From Celeribacter neptunius (lineage in GTDB: Bacteria > Pseudomonadota > Alphaproteobacteria > Rhodobacterales > Rhodobacteraceae), in NCBI RefSeq assembly GCF_900113955.1, contig NZ_FORH01000005.1:62001-126000 (forward strand): DNA of 64,000 bases, given 5' to 3'. Below the pieces are notes generated by a model. That model saw only the letters and a program-made list of their open reading frames with translations. It was not told the origin of the DNA and made no database searches. Of this stretch, positions 48,208 through 57,436 are shown one piece after another. A program made the position numbers and the translations under genes. Within the stretch, counting starts at the first letter, position 1; the number at the start of each line of letters is the position of its first letter.

Positions 48208-48834
48208 TCAGGAACGGAGGGTCACATCGGCGGGCAGGGGATGCGCGGCGATCGCCTGCGCGTTTCGAAGGTCATTGCCCTCGGCGCGTGTCTTCGCATC
48301 CTCGGGCGTGAGACCGTGATCGAGCCAGCGCTGGATCAGCCTGTCGCGCAGTGTCTCCTCCGGTACGTCGAGCCGGATCGACAGGTCCCAGAGCGGCGCC
48401 AGATCGCGCCACCGTGGTTGGTCGAACAGGAGATAATTGCCCTCGAGGATCAGCGTATCACAGCTCTCGTCGATCAGGACCGCCCCGGCGATGGCAATAT
48501 CGCGGGCGCGCTCGAAGATCGGGATGTAGATTTCCGCCTCGTGACGGAGCCGCGGTACGAGGGCGAGAAATCCGCCGACATCGAAGGTTTCCGGTGCGCC
48601 TTTTCGGGGCAAGAGGCCCTTCGCGGTGAGCACGCGATTGTCGAGATGGAACCCGTCCATCGGCACCACCTCGCAACGCTCGCCACGGCTGCGGAGCGCT
48701 TGGGCTAGATCTTCCGCCAATGTGGATTTGCCGCTCGCCGGGGCGCCGGCCAGGGCGATGAGTTTGCGCCGCCCCGTTTTCGGAGCGGCGCTGATCTGCT
48801 CGATCAAACCGTCGTGCAAACTATCGTGTCTCAT
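48208..48834 (-). CDS. frcK: kinase of the frc sugar uptake operon (FrcK-like)
   Basis: A 208-residue P-loop kinase related to uridine and pantothenate kinases. Walker A GAPASGKST, VVPMDGFHLDN, the Walker B-like DTLILEGNYLLFDQPRWRDL and the lid segment RDRLIQRWLDHG are clear. The start overlaps the frcA stop by ATGA. In Sinorhizobium meliloti a homologous gene ends the frcBCAK fructose operon; the phosphorylated sugar here is inferred from that precedent. Confidence 0.85.
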   Translation of the reverse strand: MRHDSLHDGLIEQISAAPKTGRRKLIALAGAPASGKSTLAEDLAQALRSRGERCEVVPMDGFHLDNRVLTAKGLLPRKGAPETFDVGGFLALVPRLRHEAEIYIPIFERARDIAIAGAVLIDESCDTLILEGNYLLFDQPRWRDLAPLWDLSIRLDVPEETLRDRLIQRWLDHGLTPEDAKTRAEGNDLRNAQAIAAHPLPADVTLRS

Positions 48835-49601
48835 GCCGCCTCTGCCGGTGGTTCCTTTGCCCCGGTCATGAAGGCCACGGCGTCCGACATGGTGTAATCC
48901 TTCGGATCGATCACGCAAAGCCTTTTGCCGAGACGGTGCACATGGATGCGGTCGGCGACCTCGAAGACATGCGGCATGTTGTGGCTGATCAGGATGATCG
49001 GAATGCCCCGCGATTTCACGTCGAGGATCAGTTCGAGCACCTTGCGGCTTTCCTTGACGCCAAGTGCCGCGGTCGGCTCATCCAGGATGATCACCTTGGA
49101 ACCGAAGGCAGCGGCACGGGCCACGGCGACGCCCTGGCGCTGGCCGCCCGAAAGCGTCTCCACCGCCTGGTTGATGTTCTGGATCGTCATCAGCCCCAAT
49201 TCGTTGAGCTTGTCACGCGACATGGTCTCCATCGCCTTGCGGTCGAGCTGACGAAGATATTTGCCGCGCCAGCCCGGTTTGCGGATCTCGCGCCCCATGA
49301 ACATATTGTCGGCGATCGACAGCGCGGGCGACATGGCGAGGGTCTGATAGACCGTTTCGATGCCTTCTTCGCGGGCGTCGATCGGCGATTGGAACTTCAC
49401 CTGTTCGCCCTCGAGGAAAATCTCGCCCTCGTCGGGGATCAATGCCCCGGAGACGGCCTTGATCAGGGTGGATTTGCCGGCGCCATTGTCACCGATGACG
49501 GCGAGGATCTCACCCGGCATCAGGTCGAAATCGCAATTGTCCAGCGCGGTCACACGGCCGAAGCGTTTGACCAGATTGCGTCCTTTGAGAATAGGTTCCA
49601 T
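48831..49601 (-). CDS. frcA: sugar ABC transporter ATP-binding protein (FrcA-like)
   Basis: A 256-residue single-domain ATPase of the ribose/xylose importer class: Walker A GDNGAGKS, signature LSGGQRQG, Walker B LDEPTAALG and SHNMPHVFE in the switch region. Single-domain ATPases of this type distinguish the frc group from double-domain RbsA proteins. The ATG shares one base with the stop of the permease gene (TGATG). Confidence 0.9.
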   Translation of the reverse strand: MEPILKGRNLVKRFGRVTALDNCDFDLMPGEILAVIGDNGAGKSTLIKAVSGALIPDEGEIFLEGEQVKFQSPIDAREEGIETVYQTLAMSPALSIADNMFMGREIRKPGWRGKYLRQLDRKAMETMSRDKLNELGLMTIQNINQAVETLSGGQRQGVAVARAAAFGSKVIILDEPTAALGVKESRKVLELILDVKSRGIPIILISHNMPHVFEVADRIHVHRLGKRLCVIDPKDYTMSDAVAFMTGAKEPPAEAA

Positions 49602-50659
49602 CAGCCCGATACCTTTCTGATCCATTGGTCCACCGCGACCGCGCCGATGATCAGCACGCCGATCAGCAGGTAGGTCCATTGCGCATCCGCACCCAAGAGC
49701 CGCAGTCCGAGGGTGAAGACACCGACGATCAGCGCGCCAAACAGCATGCCCATGATCGAGCCGCGCCCGCCAAAGAGCGAGATGCCGCCGATCACCACGG
49801 CGGTGATGCTTTCGATGTTGGAGAGCTGGCCCGAGGTCGGCGAGACGGAGCCGATGCGACCGATCATCGCCCAGCCGGCAAAGCCGCAGATCAGCCCCGA
49901 GAGCATATAGACCGAGATCAGCATGCGTTTGACATTGACGCCCGACAGCTCTGCGGCTTCCGGGTCATCGCCCACGGCATAGACATGGCGGCCCCAGGCG
50001 GTCTGACGGAGCACATAGGCCAGCAGCAACACCAGCAGCACCATGAAAATCGCGCCGAAGGTAAAGACCGCACCGCCGATTTTGACCGTCTCGCCGAAGA
50101 AATGCAGCAGCGGCGCCACCTCGTCGATCTCCTGGCTGCGGATGGTCTCGTTGGCGGAATAGAGGAAATTGATCGCAAGCGCGATCTGCCACATGCCGAG
50201 CGTCACGATGAAGGGGGGCAGTTTGATGAAGGCGACGAGCCAGCCATTGACGAAACCGACCAGCGTGCCGACGCCGAGACCGCAGAGAATGGAAAATTCC
50301 ACCGGTAGGCCGTAGCGGAAGGTGAATTGCCCCATCACCACCGAACTGAGCACCATGATCGCGCCGACCGAGAGATCGATCCCGGCGGTCAGAATGACCA
50401 GCGATTGCGCCGCGCCGACGATGCCGACGATGGCGACCTGTTGCAGGATCAGCGTCAGCGCAAAGGGCGAAAAGAACTTCGCCCCGAGCAAAAGCCCGAA
50501 AATCGCGATCGATACGAACAGAACGACCATCGGCACGAGCGAGGGCGTGTCGTGCAGGGCGTTTTGAATGCGCTTGCCGAATGAGGCCTTGTAGTCGAAC
50601 TCGGCGACCTTGTCGGGGCTTCCCGCGGCGCTGGTTTCGAAATGTTGTGTCTGAGACAT
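49601..50659 (-). CDS. frcC: sugar ABC transporter permease (FrcC-like)
   Basis: A 352-residue inner-membrane permease of the RbsC class with about ten helices. LVILTAGIDLSVGAIMVLSS is the family signature and IESITAVVIGGISLFGGRGS lies at the coupling region. A strong GGAGGAG site precedes the ATG. It is separated from the binding-protein gene by 110 bases that contain a hairpin. Confidence 0.9.
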   Translation of the reverse strand: MSQTQHFETSAAGSPDKVAEFDYKASFGKRIQNALHDTPSLVPMVVLFVSIAIFGLLLGAKFFSPFALTLILQQVAIVGIVGAAQSLVILTAGIDLSVGAIMVLSSVVMGQFTFRYGLPVEFSILCGLGVGTLVGFVNGWLVAFIKLPPFIVTLGMWQIALAINFLYSANETIRSQEIDEVAPLLHFFGETVKIGGAVFTFGAIFMVLLVLLLAYVLRQTAWGRHVYAVGDDPEAAELSGVNVKRMLISVYMLSGLICGFAGWAMIGRIGSVSPTSGQLSNIESITAVVIGGISLFGGRGSIMGMLFGALIVGVFTLGLRLLGADAQWTYLLIGVLIIGAVAVDQWIRKVSG

Positions 50660-50719
50660 GGTGCTCCTCCGCTTCCGTCTCGAACTTGCCGGCCGGACAG
50701 GTGGCCAGAGTTGAGAGGA

Positions 50720-50745
50720 GAGGGGCGCGCTTGCGCTCGCCCCTC
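50720..50745 (-). other. intercistronic hairpin after the sugar-binding protein gene
   Basis: GAGGGGCG and CGCCCCTC pair across a loop that can itself pair (GCGC with GCGC). It lies 25 bases after the frcB stop with no T run, in the same relative place as the hairpins after the other binding-protein genes. Confidence 0.65.
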
Positions 50746-50769
50746 GATGTCATTGAAACTGGCGGCGCC

Positions 50770-51783
50770 TTACCCCCAGCAGAGGTTGGTGCCCTCATCG
50801 GTGTCGATGCTCTCGACACCCTCGACCGGCTCATCGGTCACCAGCGCCACGCCGGTGTCGAAGAAATCCTTGCCCGGGGTCAGCGCCGGTTTGGTGCCGT
50901 TCTTGGCCCAATCCACGATCGCTTCGATGCCTTTCGAGGCCATCAGCAGCGGGTATTGCTGGCTGGTGGCGCCGATCACGCCGTCCTTGATATTGGCCAC
51001 GCCGGGGCAGCCGCCGTCAACCGAGACGATCAGCACGTCATCTTCACGACCGAAAGCCTTGAGCGCCTCATAGGCCCCGGCGGCGGCGGGTTCGTTGATG
51101 GTGTAGACCACGTTGATCATCGGATCGGTGGCCAAGAGGTTCTCCATCGCCTTGCGGCCGCCTTCTTCGTTGCCGGCGGTGACGTCATTGCCGACGATGC
51201 GCGGGTCGGTCTCGTCGCCCCATTTGTTCGGATCGCCGAGATCGATGCCGAAGCCCTGCAGGAAGCCCTGATCGCGCAGCACGCCGACGGTGGGCTGGCT
51301 CACCGCCAGATCGAGCATGGCGATCTTGGCATTGGCGGCCTCATCGCCGAGCTTGGCGGCGGCCCATTGGCCGATCAACTCGCCAGCGAGGAAATTGTCG
51401 GTGGCAAAGGTCGCATCGGCGGCCTCGATCGGGTCGAGCGGCGTGTCGAGCGCGATCACCACGAGGCCCGCGTCACGCGCCTTTTGCACGGAGCTGACGA
51501 TCGAGGAGGTGTCCGACGGGGTGAGCAGGATGCCCTTGGCGCCATCGGCGATGCAGGTCTCGATCGCCGCGACCTGGGTTTCATGGTCGCCATCGATCCG
51601 GCCGGCAAAGGATTTCAGTGTCACGCCCAGCTCCTCGGCTTTCGCCGCGGCGCCTTCGCGCATTTTCACGAAAAACGGGTTGGTGTCGGTTTTGGTGATC
51701 AGGCAGGCGGTGATGTCCTCAGCCGCGGCGGCACCGGCGGTGACGGCCAGGGCCAGAGCGGATGTGGTCAGAAGTTTTTTCAT
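50770..51783 (-). CDS. frcB: sugar ABC transporter binding protein (FrcB-like)
   Basis: A 337-residue periplasmic binding protein. Signal peptide [20 protein letters not shown], then [20 protein letters not shown], the start typical of the ribose/fructose class, with [20 protein letters not shown] and [10 protein letters not shown] further on. It heads the minus-strand operon frcB-frcC-frcA-frcK and faces the ROK regulator gene. Fructose is the ligand of the closest characterised system, and mannose and ribose can also bind there; ligand here is inferred. Confidence 0.88.
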   Translation of the reverse strand: MKKLLTTSALALAVTAGAAAAEDITACLITKTDTNPFFVKMREGAAAKAEELGVTLKSFAGRIDGDHETQVAAIETCIADGAKGILLTPSDTSSIVSSVQKARDAGLVVIALDTPLDPIEAADATFATDNFLAGELIGQWAAAKLGDEAANAKIAMLDLAVSQPTVGVLRDQGFLQGFGIDLGDPNKWGDETDPRIVGNDVTAGNEEGGRKAMENLLATDPMINVVYTINEPAAAGAYEALKAFGREDDVLIVSVDGGCPGVANIKDGVIGATSQQYPLLMASKGIEAIVDWAKNGTKPALTPGKDFFDTGVALVTDEPVEGVESIDTDEGTNLCWG

Positions 51784-51898
51784 AAGGTCCTCCCAAGGGT
51801 AATTACTCGTCAGCCGGGTCCTCCAACCCGCTCACGCCCAATGCGCTTCCCCCGCATCGGGATGCCTTAGAAAGGCCCGATTCCATGCCGCCTGTCAA

Positions 51899-51923
51899 TT
51901 AATAAATAAACTTGATTTATTAA
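51899..51923. promoter_or_regulatory. ROK-type operator between frcB and frcR
   Basis: TTAATAAAT and ATTTATTAA are perfect nine-base inverse repeats with a seven-base spacer. AT-rich TTxxTAAAT-like palindromes are the usual targets of ROK repressors (NagC/Mlc type). It lies in the only AT-rich part of the divergent promoter region. Confidence 0.75.
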
Positions 51924-51969
51924 TAGGGCGCGTGGCATCTTTTCTTATGCGGAGGAGGCAAGTATTGCT

Positions 51970-53175
51970 GTGCATATGGATGGAGGCTTGAGAAAAGGCG
52001 GGACAGGCGGCGTGAACCAGACCGGGGTTCGCGACTATAACGAACGTCTTCTGCTTTCGATGATCCAGCGCCACGGCGCGATGCCCGGCAGCGATCTGGC
52101 GCGTCTCGTCGGTCTGTCGCCGCAGACCGTATCGGTGATCCTGCGCAAGCTCGAGAGCGACGGGTTGTTGCGCCGGGGCGAACCGATGCGCGGCAAGGTC
52201 GGCAAACCCTCGATCCCTATGGAGCTGAACCCCGACGGGCTTTTGTCCTTCGGGCTCAAGATCGGCCGGCGCAGTGCCAATCTCCTGCTTTTGGATTTTG
52301 CCGGCGCGGTGCGCGCGCAGGTCAATACCGCCTATGCCTATCCGCTGCCCGATGCGCTCTTCGCCTTTCTCGAGCAGGGGATGGAGGAGCTGTTGCAAAA
52401 GATCGCGCCGGAGCTGCGCGAGCGGGTTTGCGGCATCGGCATTGGACTGCCCTTCGAGCTGTGGAAATGGCATGCGCTCGTGGGCGCCCCGAAAGGTGCG
52501 TTCGATGCCTGGCGCGGCCTCGATATTCCCGAAGCGGTGGCCGCGTTTTCCGATCTTCCGGTCTTTGTGGTCAATGACGCCACGGCCGCCTGCCGGGCCG
52601 AACATCTCTATGGTCCGCGGCGGGACTTCGGCGATTACGCCTATTTCTATATCGGCTCTTTCGTCGGCGGTGGCGTGGTGCTCAACGACACGGTGTTCGA
52701 GGGCAATCAGGGCAACGCCGGGGCGCTGGGGTCGATGCCGAGCACCGGGCCTCTGGGCGAAAGCCGGCAATTGATCGATGTTGCCTCGATCCATCTTCTG
52801 GAGCGGCGTCTGGTCGAGGCCGGGCTCGATGCCTCGGTGCTCTGGCGACAGCCGCAGGATTGGAGCGGGCTGTCGCGCTATGTCGAGCCCTGGATCGGCG
52901 AGACCGCGCAGGAACTGGCGAAGGCGGCGCTGTCGATCTGTTCGGTGATCGATTTCGAAGCCATCCTGATCGACGGGGCCTTCCCGGCGGAGGTGCGTGC
53001 CGAACTGGTCGAACGGGTCGAACGCTATCTCGTGACCCAGGACAAGCGCGGCCTCATCGCGCCAAAGATCGTCGCCGGCGGGGTCGGTGAAAACGCCCGT
53101 GCCATCGGCGCGGCGAGCGGTCCGATCTTTTCGCAATTCCTGCTGAACCGGAATGCGGGCCTGTCTTCGATCTGA
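51970..53175 (+). CDS. frcR: ROK-family transcriptional regulator (FrcR-like)
   Basis: A 401-residue repressor with an N-terminal winged helix-turn-helix (GSDLARLVGLSPQTVSVILR, then KLESDGLLRRGEP) and a ROK sugar-binding domain (VCGIGIGLPFELW; FVVNDATAACRAEHLYG; IGSFVGGGVVLNDTVFEGNQGNAG). The usual CxCGxxGC zinc motif after the HxGH region is absent: here the sequence is GSMPSTGP. GTG 51970 lies 11 bases after AGGAGG; ATG 51976 is an alternative. Divergent from the sugar operon, which it should control. Confidence 0.88.
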   Translation: MHMDGGLRKGGTGGVNQTGVRDYNERLLLSMIQRHGAMPGSDLARLVGLSPQTVSVILRKLESDGLLRRGEPMRGKVGKPSIPMELNPDGLLSFGLKIGRRSANLLLLDFAGAVRAQVNTAYAYPLPDALFAFLEQGMEELLQKIAPELRERVCGIGIGLPFELWKWHALVGAPKGAFDAWRGLDIPEAVAAFSDLPVFVVNDATAACRAEHLYGPRRDFGDYAYFYIGSFVGGGVVLNDTVFEGNQGNAGALGSMPSTGPLGESRQLIDVASIHLLERRLVEAGLDASVLWRQPQDWSGLSRYVEPWIGETAQELAKAALSICSVIDFEAILIDGAFPAEVRAELVERVERYLVTQDKRGLIAPKIVAGGVGENARAIGAASGPIFSQFLLNRNAGLSSI

Positions 53176-53201
53176 GGGGGGTGAGGGGGCAAGGGGGGCG
53201 C

Positions 53202-54116
53202 TTAGCTGCTTCGCGCGGCGTAATGCGCTTTCAGTGCCGCGATATGACTGGCACCGATGCCGCAACAGCCACCGATCAGCGTGGCGCCCGCCGTCACCCA
53301 GCGATCCGTCCAATCGGGATAGCTCTCGGGGCTGAGATCATCGCGTGTCCCGGCCAGTGTCTCATTGGCGGCGCCGGCCTCGCCACGGGCGGTGAAGGCA
53401 TTGGCATAGACGCCGATCGGGATCGTGCTGCTGCGTTCGGTCAGTGTGTTCCGCGCCTCGAGCACCGCCGCTTCCATCACCTCCGGCATGGAGCAGTTGA
53501 ACAACAGCGCTTCGGCGCCGAGCTCCACCGCCAGCGCCGTCGCGTCGGACACGGCCTCGCCCGAACGCAGCAGCACCGGATCGCGATCCGCCACATCGTC
53601 GCGCAGGCTGTAGGAGATCCACAGTGGCTTGCCGGTTCCTGTCGTGGCTTTGGCGGTGATGCGGGCTTCCTCAAGACTGCTCATGGTCTCGGCCAGCCAG
53701 AAATCGACATGCGGCGTGAGCCCGTCGACCAGCGTGGCGAGGATGTCGCGCGCCTTTTTCGGGTCGAAAGCGTCCGGTCGATAGGAGCCACAGGCCGGGG
53801 GCAAGCAGCCGGCGACGCGCCCGCCGCCGGTGGTTCCGGTGTTCTCTGCGGCCTCCCGCGCCAGCCGCCCGGCGAGATCGGCAAGCCGCAACCCGTCCGA
53901 GGCAAACCGGTCTTCGCCGATGTGAAACGGCACCACCGCATAGCTGTTGGTGGTGGCGATCTCGGCGCCGGCGCGAAAGAATGCCTCATGCGCCTGTCGC
54001 ACGGCATCGGGATGTTCGAGCAGCGCCAGCGCCGACCATTCCGGCTGTCGCAGCTCCGCGCCGAAGCGGATCAATTCCCGGCCCAGCCCGCCATCAAGGA
54101 TCGTCACCTCAGCCAT
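53202..54116 (-). CDS. homocysteine S-methyltransferase family protein (MmuM/BHMT-like)
   Basis: A 304-residue cytoplasmic TIM-barrel methyltransferase. It starts with TILDGGLGRELIRFGAEL, as in the family; the zinc ligands are Cys in LFNCSMPE and the Cys pair in IGGCCGIG near the end. The length corresponds to the catalytic domain alone, without the cobalamin-binding modules of MetH, so the methyl donor should be S-methylmethionine, betaine or a similar small molecule. It overlaps cbiZ by 8 bases and is the last gene of the riboswitch-controlled operon. Confidence 0.85.
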   Translation of the reverse strand: MAEVTILDGGLGRELIRFGAELRQPEWSALALLEHPDAVRQAHEAFFRAGAEIATTNSYAVVPFHIGEDRFASDGLRLADLAGRLAREAAENTGTTGGGRVAGCLPPACGSYRPDAFDPKKARDILATLVDGLTPHVDFWLAETMSSLEEARITAKATTGTGKPLWISYSLRDDVADRDPVLLRSGEAVSDATALAVELGAEALLFNCSMPEVMEAAVLEARNTLTERSSTIPIGVYANAFTARGEAGAANETLAGTRDDLSPESYPDWTDRWVTAGATLIGGCCGIGASHIAALKAHYAARSS

Positions 54117-54819
54117 TCTGTCCCAACTCCCGGTCCGGTCGAAAGATCTTCTGCATCATCATCGGGTTCTCGGACACCCATTGCGCCGCCCCTTGCGCGA
54201 CCGCCTGATAGACGGCACGCCCGATGGCCTCGCCCAGAGCGGTATGCAGCCCGGCATAAGCGCCGTCGCCCGCGGGGGACGCGATGGCGATACAGTCGGT
54301 GCCGGTGCCGGTCACCGGCGCCCCCCTGAGATGCAGCCCCGCCTCCATCACCGCCGCAGTGCGGGCTTCGGCCGCAATCGTGAGCGCCTCAATTTGTGCC
54401 GTTTCGGTCAGACCATCGGCGATCTGCACGCCGATATTGATCGTGCCATATTGCTCGACGCCCCAGTCCCGCTCGGTCCTTGTGCCGATGCGTTCGGCAT
54501 TGCCCAGCCCCACGGTGGCGACACAGGCGACACGGCTGCCCTCGATCTCGACTTCCGTGCGTTGAAACTTGCCGATATCGCGCGAGGTCAAAAGCCCCAC
54601 GGCGTCCTGATACCCGGCCTCGGTCATGTCGCGGCGGGTGAAATCCTCGATCGACAGATCCGGTGGCAGATCGGCATTCCTGAGCTCGCGCCAGACAATG
54701 CGGGACGTGGTGACAAAGCCCGGGCGATAGGGCGCGAAGCTCAGCACGCGCTGCGGCGCGCCGAGTTCGGCGACGAGCCAGGGTCTGGCCAGTGTAACGG
54801 AGAGAAGCGGAGCGGTCAT
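54109..54819 (-). CDS. cbiZ: adenosylcobinamide amidohydrolase
   Basis: A 236-residue enzyme that cuts the nucleotide loop side chain of cobamides or cobinamide, letting the cell rebuild them with its own lower base. Diagnostic stretches are VVWRELRN-like IVWRELRNADLPPDLS, RDMTEAGYQDAVGLLTSRDI, CVATVGLGNAERIG and GTGTDCIAIASP. The gene follows btuD by 27 bases. In Rhodobacter sphaeroides a bacterial CbiZ serves cobamide remodelling, and the location inside a B12 uptake operon fits that role. Confidence 0.9.
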   Translation of the reverse strand: MTAPLLSVTLARPWLVAELGAPQRVLSFAPYRPGFVTTSRIVWRELRNADLPPDLSIEDFTRRDMTEAGYQDAVGLLTSRDIGKFQRTEVEIEGSRVACVATVGLGNAERIGTRTERDWGVEQYGTINIGVQIADGLTETAQIEALTIAAEARTAAVMEAGLHLRGAPVTGTGTDCIAIASPAGDGAYAGLHTALGEAIGRAVYQAVAQGAAQWVSENPMMMQKIFRPDRELGQNG

Positions 54820-54846
54820 GCGGAGAGCGTGGCTTTGTTGAAGCTG

Positions 54847-55578
54847 TTACCTGATCTGTTCGAGAGGCTGCACGATCACCCCGTCGGCGGTCTCGGTCAA
54901 GTGACACCGAATGGCAAAGACCTCGGCCAGAAGCTCTTCGGTCAGTACTTCGCGCGGCGTGCCATCGGCGACGATGCGACCGTGCGAGATCACGATGAGC
55001 CGGGTGCAATGACGGGCGGCCAGCCCGAGATCATGCAGCGAGGCGATGACACCATGCCCCTCGGCGGCGAGTTCCGCGAAAGTCTGCATCGAACCGATCT
55101 GATGCGCCGGGTCAAGCCCGGCCACTGGTTCGTCGGCCATGAGAAGCGGCGTGTCCTGCGCCAGCGCCCGGGCGATCAGCACGCGGGCCTGTTCACCGCC
55201 CGAGAGCGAGGTGGCGGGGCGGGTGGCGAAGCCCGCCATATCCATGCGTTTGAGCGCGGCTTTGACCTGTGGTGCTTCGGTATCGCCGTCCTGCGCCAGG
55301 GCCACCAGATCGGCGACCGGGATCGGCCAGGCGATCTCGCGCGCCTGTGGCAGCCAGGCGGCGGCTTTGGCCCGGGCAGCGGGCGTGAGCTTGGCAAGGT
55401 TGCTCTCGCCTTCGGCTTCGATCAACCCGAGCGCTGCGCGCAGAAGCGTCGATTTGCCGGCACCATTGGGACCAATGAGGCCGACGAACTCGCCCGGGGC
55501 GATGTCGAGCGTGGCATGATCGAGCGTCTTGCGGCCGCCCCGTGTGACGCTGAGGTCTCTGAGTGACAAAAGGCTCAT
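54847..55578 (-). CDS. btuD: cobalamin ABC transporter ATP-binding protein
   Basis: A 243-residue ATPase with Walker A GPNGAGKS, signature LSGGEQAR, Walker B LLMADEPVAGLDP and switch His in IASLHDLGLA. It overlaps btuC by 4 bases. It drives import of cobalamin or cobinamide through BtuC. Confidence 0.88.
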   Translation of the reverse strand: MSLLSLRDLSVTRGGRKTLDHATLDIAPGEFVGLIGPNGAGKSTLLRAALGLIEAEGESNLAKLTPAARAKAAAWLPQAREIAWPIPVADLVALAQDGDTEAPQVKAALKRMDMAGFATRPATSLSGGEQARVLIARALAQDTPLLMADEPVAGLDPAHQIGSMQTFAELAAEGHGVIASLHDLGLAARHCTRLIVISHGRIVADGTPREVLTEELLAEVFAIRCHLTETADGVIVQPLEQIR

Positions 55579-56561
55579 GTCCGCCCCCGCATCCGCCAGA
55601 TCAGGTGGAAAAACACCGGTGCCCCGATGAGCGCCATCAAGACGCCGAGTTTCAGATCTCGCCCGGGCAGGACCAGCCGCACGGCGATATCGGCGGCGAG
55701 CACCAGAGCTGCGCCGCCAAGTGCTGAGGCAAAGAGCAACCGGGCGGGACGCGCGCCCACCAGCGGGCGCAGAAGATGCGGCACCACGAGACCGACGAAG
55801 CCCACCGCGCCGACCACGGCGGTGGCGGCGCCCACGGCGGCCGAGACGCCGATCACCAGCATCAGCCGCAGGCGTTTGACATCGGTGCCCATCGAGGCGG
55901 CGGCCTCTTCGCCCAGTGTCAGCCGGTCGAGCCCGCGCCCGGTGAGCGACAAGAGGACCCAGCCCATGGCCATCACCGGCAGGGCGGTCCAGACATGGGT
56001 AAAGGAGCGATCCGCCAGCGAGCCCATCATCCAGAAAATGATCTCATTGGCGGCGAAAGGATTGGGCGACAGGTTCAGCACCAGCGCGGTCAGCGCCGAG
56101 GCCAGAGCCGAGACGGCGATGCCGGCGAGAATGAGCGTGAGCGTGCCGCCTCCACGCCCTGCCAGGAGCAGGATCAGCGCGACGCAGCCCCCGGCGCCGA
56201 TCAGGGCGGAGAGTGGCAGGGCGAGGGCGAATGTGGTGGCAAAGCCGGTTTGCAAGGCCAGCACCGCCCCCAAAGCGGCGGAGGCGGAAATGCCGATCAC
56301 GCCCGGCTCGGCCAGCGGGTTGCGCAGAAATCCCTGCATCGCCGCGCCGGAGAGCCCGAGGCTCACACCGACCATGATCCCGAGAATGGCGCGCGGCAGA
56401 CGGATCTCGCGCATCACCATCGGCAACGGGCCTTCGCCACCGCCAAAGAGCGCGCTGAGCGAGGCGCCAACCGGCTGATCCGCCACGCCGATCAGTAGCG
56501 AGGCGGTGAACAGAGCCACGACCGTGAGGCCGAGCAAAGAAAGCAGCAGCTTGTACGTCAT
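55575..56561 (-). CDS. btuC: cobalamin ABC transporter permease
   Basis: A 328-residue permease with about ten helices. EIRLPRAILGIMVGVSLGLS and GAAMQGFLRNPLAEPGVIGI are the signature shared with HmuU, and AVGFVGLVVPHLLRPLVGAR marks the coupling region. It overlaps btuF and btuD by 4 bases each. The heme permease at 39321-40412 is a paralogue; riboswitch control and cbiZ assign this one to B12. Confidence 0.88.
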   Translation of the reverse strand: MTYKLLLSLLGLTVVALFTASLLIGVADQPVGASLSALFGGGEGPLPMVMREIRLPRAILGIMVGVSLGLSGAAMQGFLRNPLAEPGVIGISASAALGAVLALQTGFATTFALALPLSALIGAGGCVALILLLAGRGGGTLTLILAGIAVSALASALTALVLNLSPNPFAANEIIFWMMGSLADRSFTHVWTALPVMAMGWVLLSLTGRGLDRLTLGEEAAASMGTDVKRLRLMLVIGVSAAVGAATAVVGAVGFVGLVVPHLLRPLVGARPARLLFASALGGAALVLAADIAVRLVLPGRDLKLGVLMALIGAPVFFHLIWRMRGRT

Positions 56562-57436
56562 TGCGGTACCTCCAGGCGCGCGCGCTCGTCGCTGAGCCTT
56601 TCGATCGCGCCCAGAACCGAGGGCAGGCCACAGATCCAGTCGCGATCCTGCATCGCCATATGGCCGCCGGTAAGCTCGGTCAGCGCGGGATGAGAGAGCA
56701 CCTCTTCGGCCCGGGCCTGACCGGGATAGTCGGAGCCGGAAATCACCAGATCGGGATCGGCCATGATCAGCGCCTCGAGCGGCAGGAAGCCACCATAGGG
56801 CAGGCCAAGCTCGGTGGCGAGCGTGTGAAACCCGGCCGCATCGATGATCTCGCCCGACAGGCTCTCGGCGCCGGTGCTATAGCCGTTGACGGCATAGGTC
56901 GCGGCTGTGGGGCGGGCGGGCTCTGGTTCATTCTGCGGTTGATCCTGCGGTCGGATTTGCGTCGGATTTATGTCGGACAAGCGTCGGGCAAAATCCTCGG
57001 CCATCTGCCGGCCCTGTGCCTCGCGTCCCAGGGCTTCGCCCATCTTGCGCATATTGGCGGAGACATCGCTCAAAGAGCGGGCCGGGGCGAATTCGATGAC
57101 CTCGATGCCGAGGCGCCGCATCATCGACACGGTGGCCCGCGCGGTAAACTGTCCGGCCAGAACCAGATCGGGGTCCAGGAGATAAATTTCTTCGGCCAGC
57201 CCGTTGTTGCTCGGATAGGCGGTGGCGTCTTCCGCCATCACCGAGGCACGCGGGTCGCTTGCCATCGCCGTAATGGAGAGGAGTTGCCCGGGGGCGGCCA
57301 GCATCATCGCCAGTTGATCGGTGCAGAGATTGATCGAGACCACACGTTGGGGCGGGGTCGTTTCAGGCACCGGCCCGGCAAAAGCCGCCGCCCCGGAAAG
57401 GGCAGCGGCGAATGGTATGATCGCGCTCAGGCGCAT
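56558..57436 (-). CDS. btuF: cobalamin periplasmic binding protein
   Basis: A 292-residue exported protein (signal AIIPFAAALSGAAAFAGPVP) of the helical-backbone binding class. RVVSINLCTDQLAMMLAAPG, then LDPDLVLAGQFT and PDLVISGSDYPGQARAEEVL are typical BtuF-like stretches. It begins directly after the btuB stop codon, so the two are coupled. Hands corrinoids from the receptor to BtuCD. Confidence 0.87.
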   Translation of the reverse strand: MRLSAIIPFAAALSGAAAFAGPVPETTPPQRVVSINLCTDQLAMMLAAPGQLLSITAMASDPRASVMAEDATAYPSNNGLAEEIYLLDPDLVLAGQFTARATVSMMRRLGIEVIEFAPARSLSDVSANMRKMGEALGREAQGRQMAEDFARRLSDINPTQIRPQDQPQNEPEPARPTAATYAVNGYSTGAESLSGEIIDAAGFHTLATELGLPYGGFLPLEALIMADPDLVISGSDYPGQARAEEVLSHPALTELTGGHMAMQDRDWICGLPSVLGAIERLSDERARLEVPQ

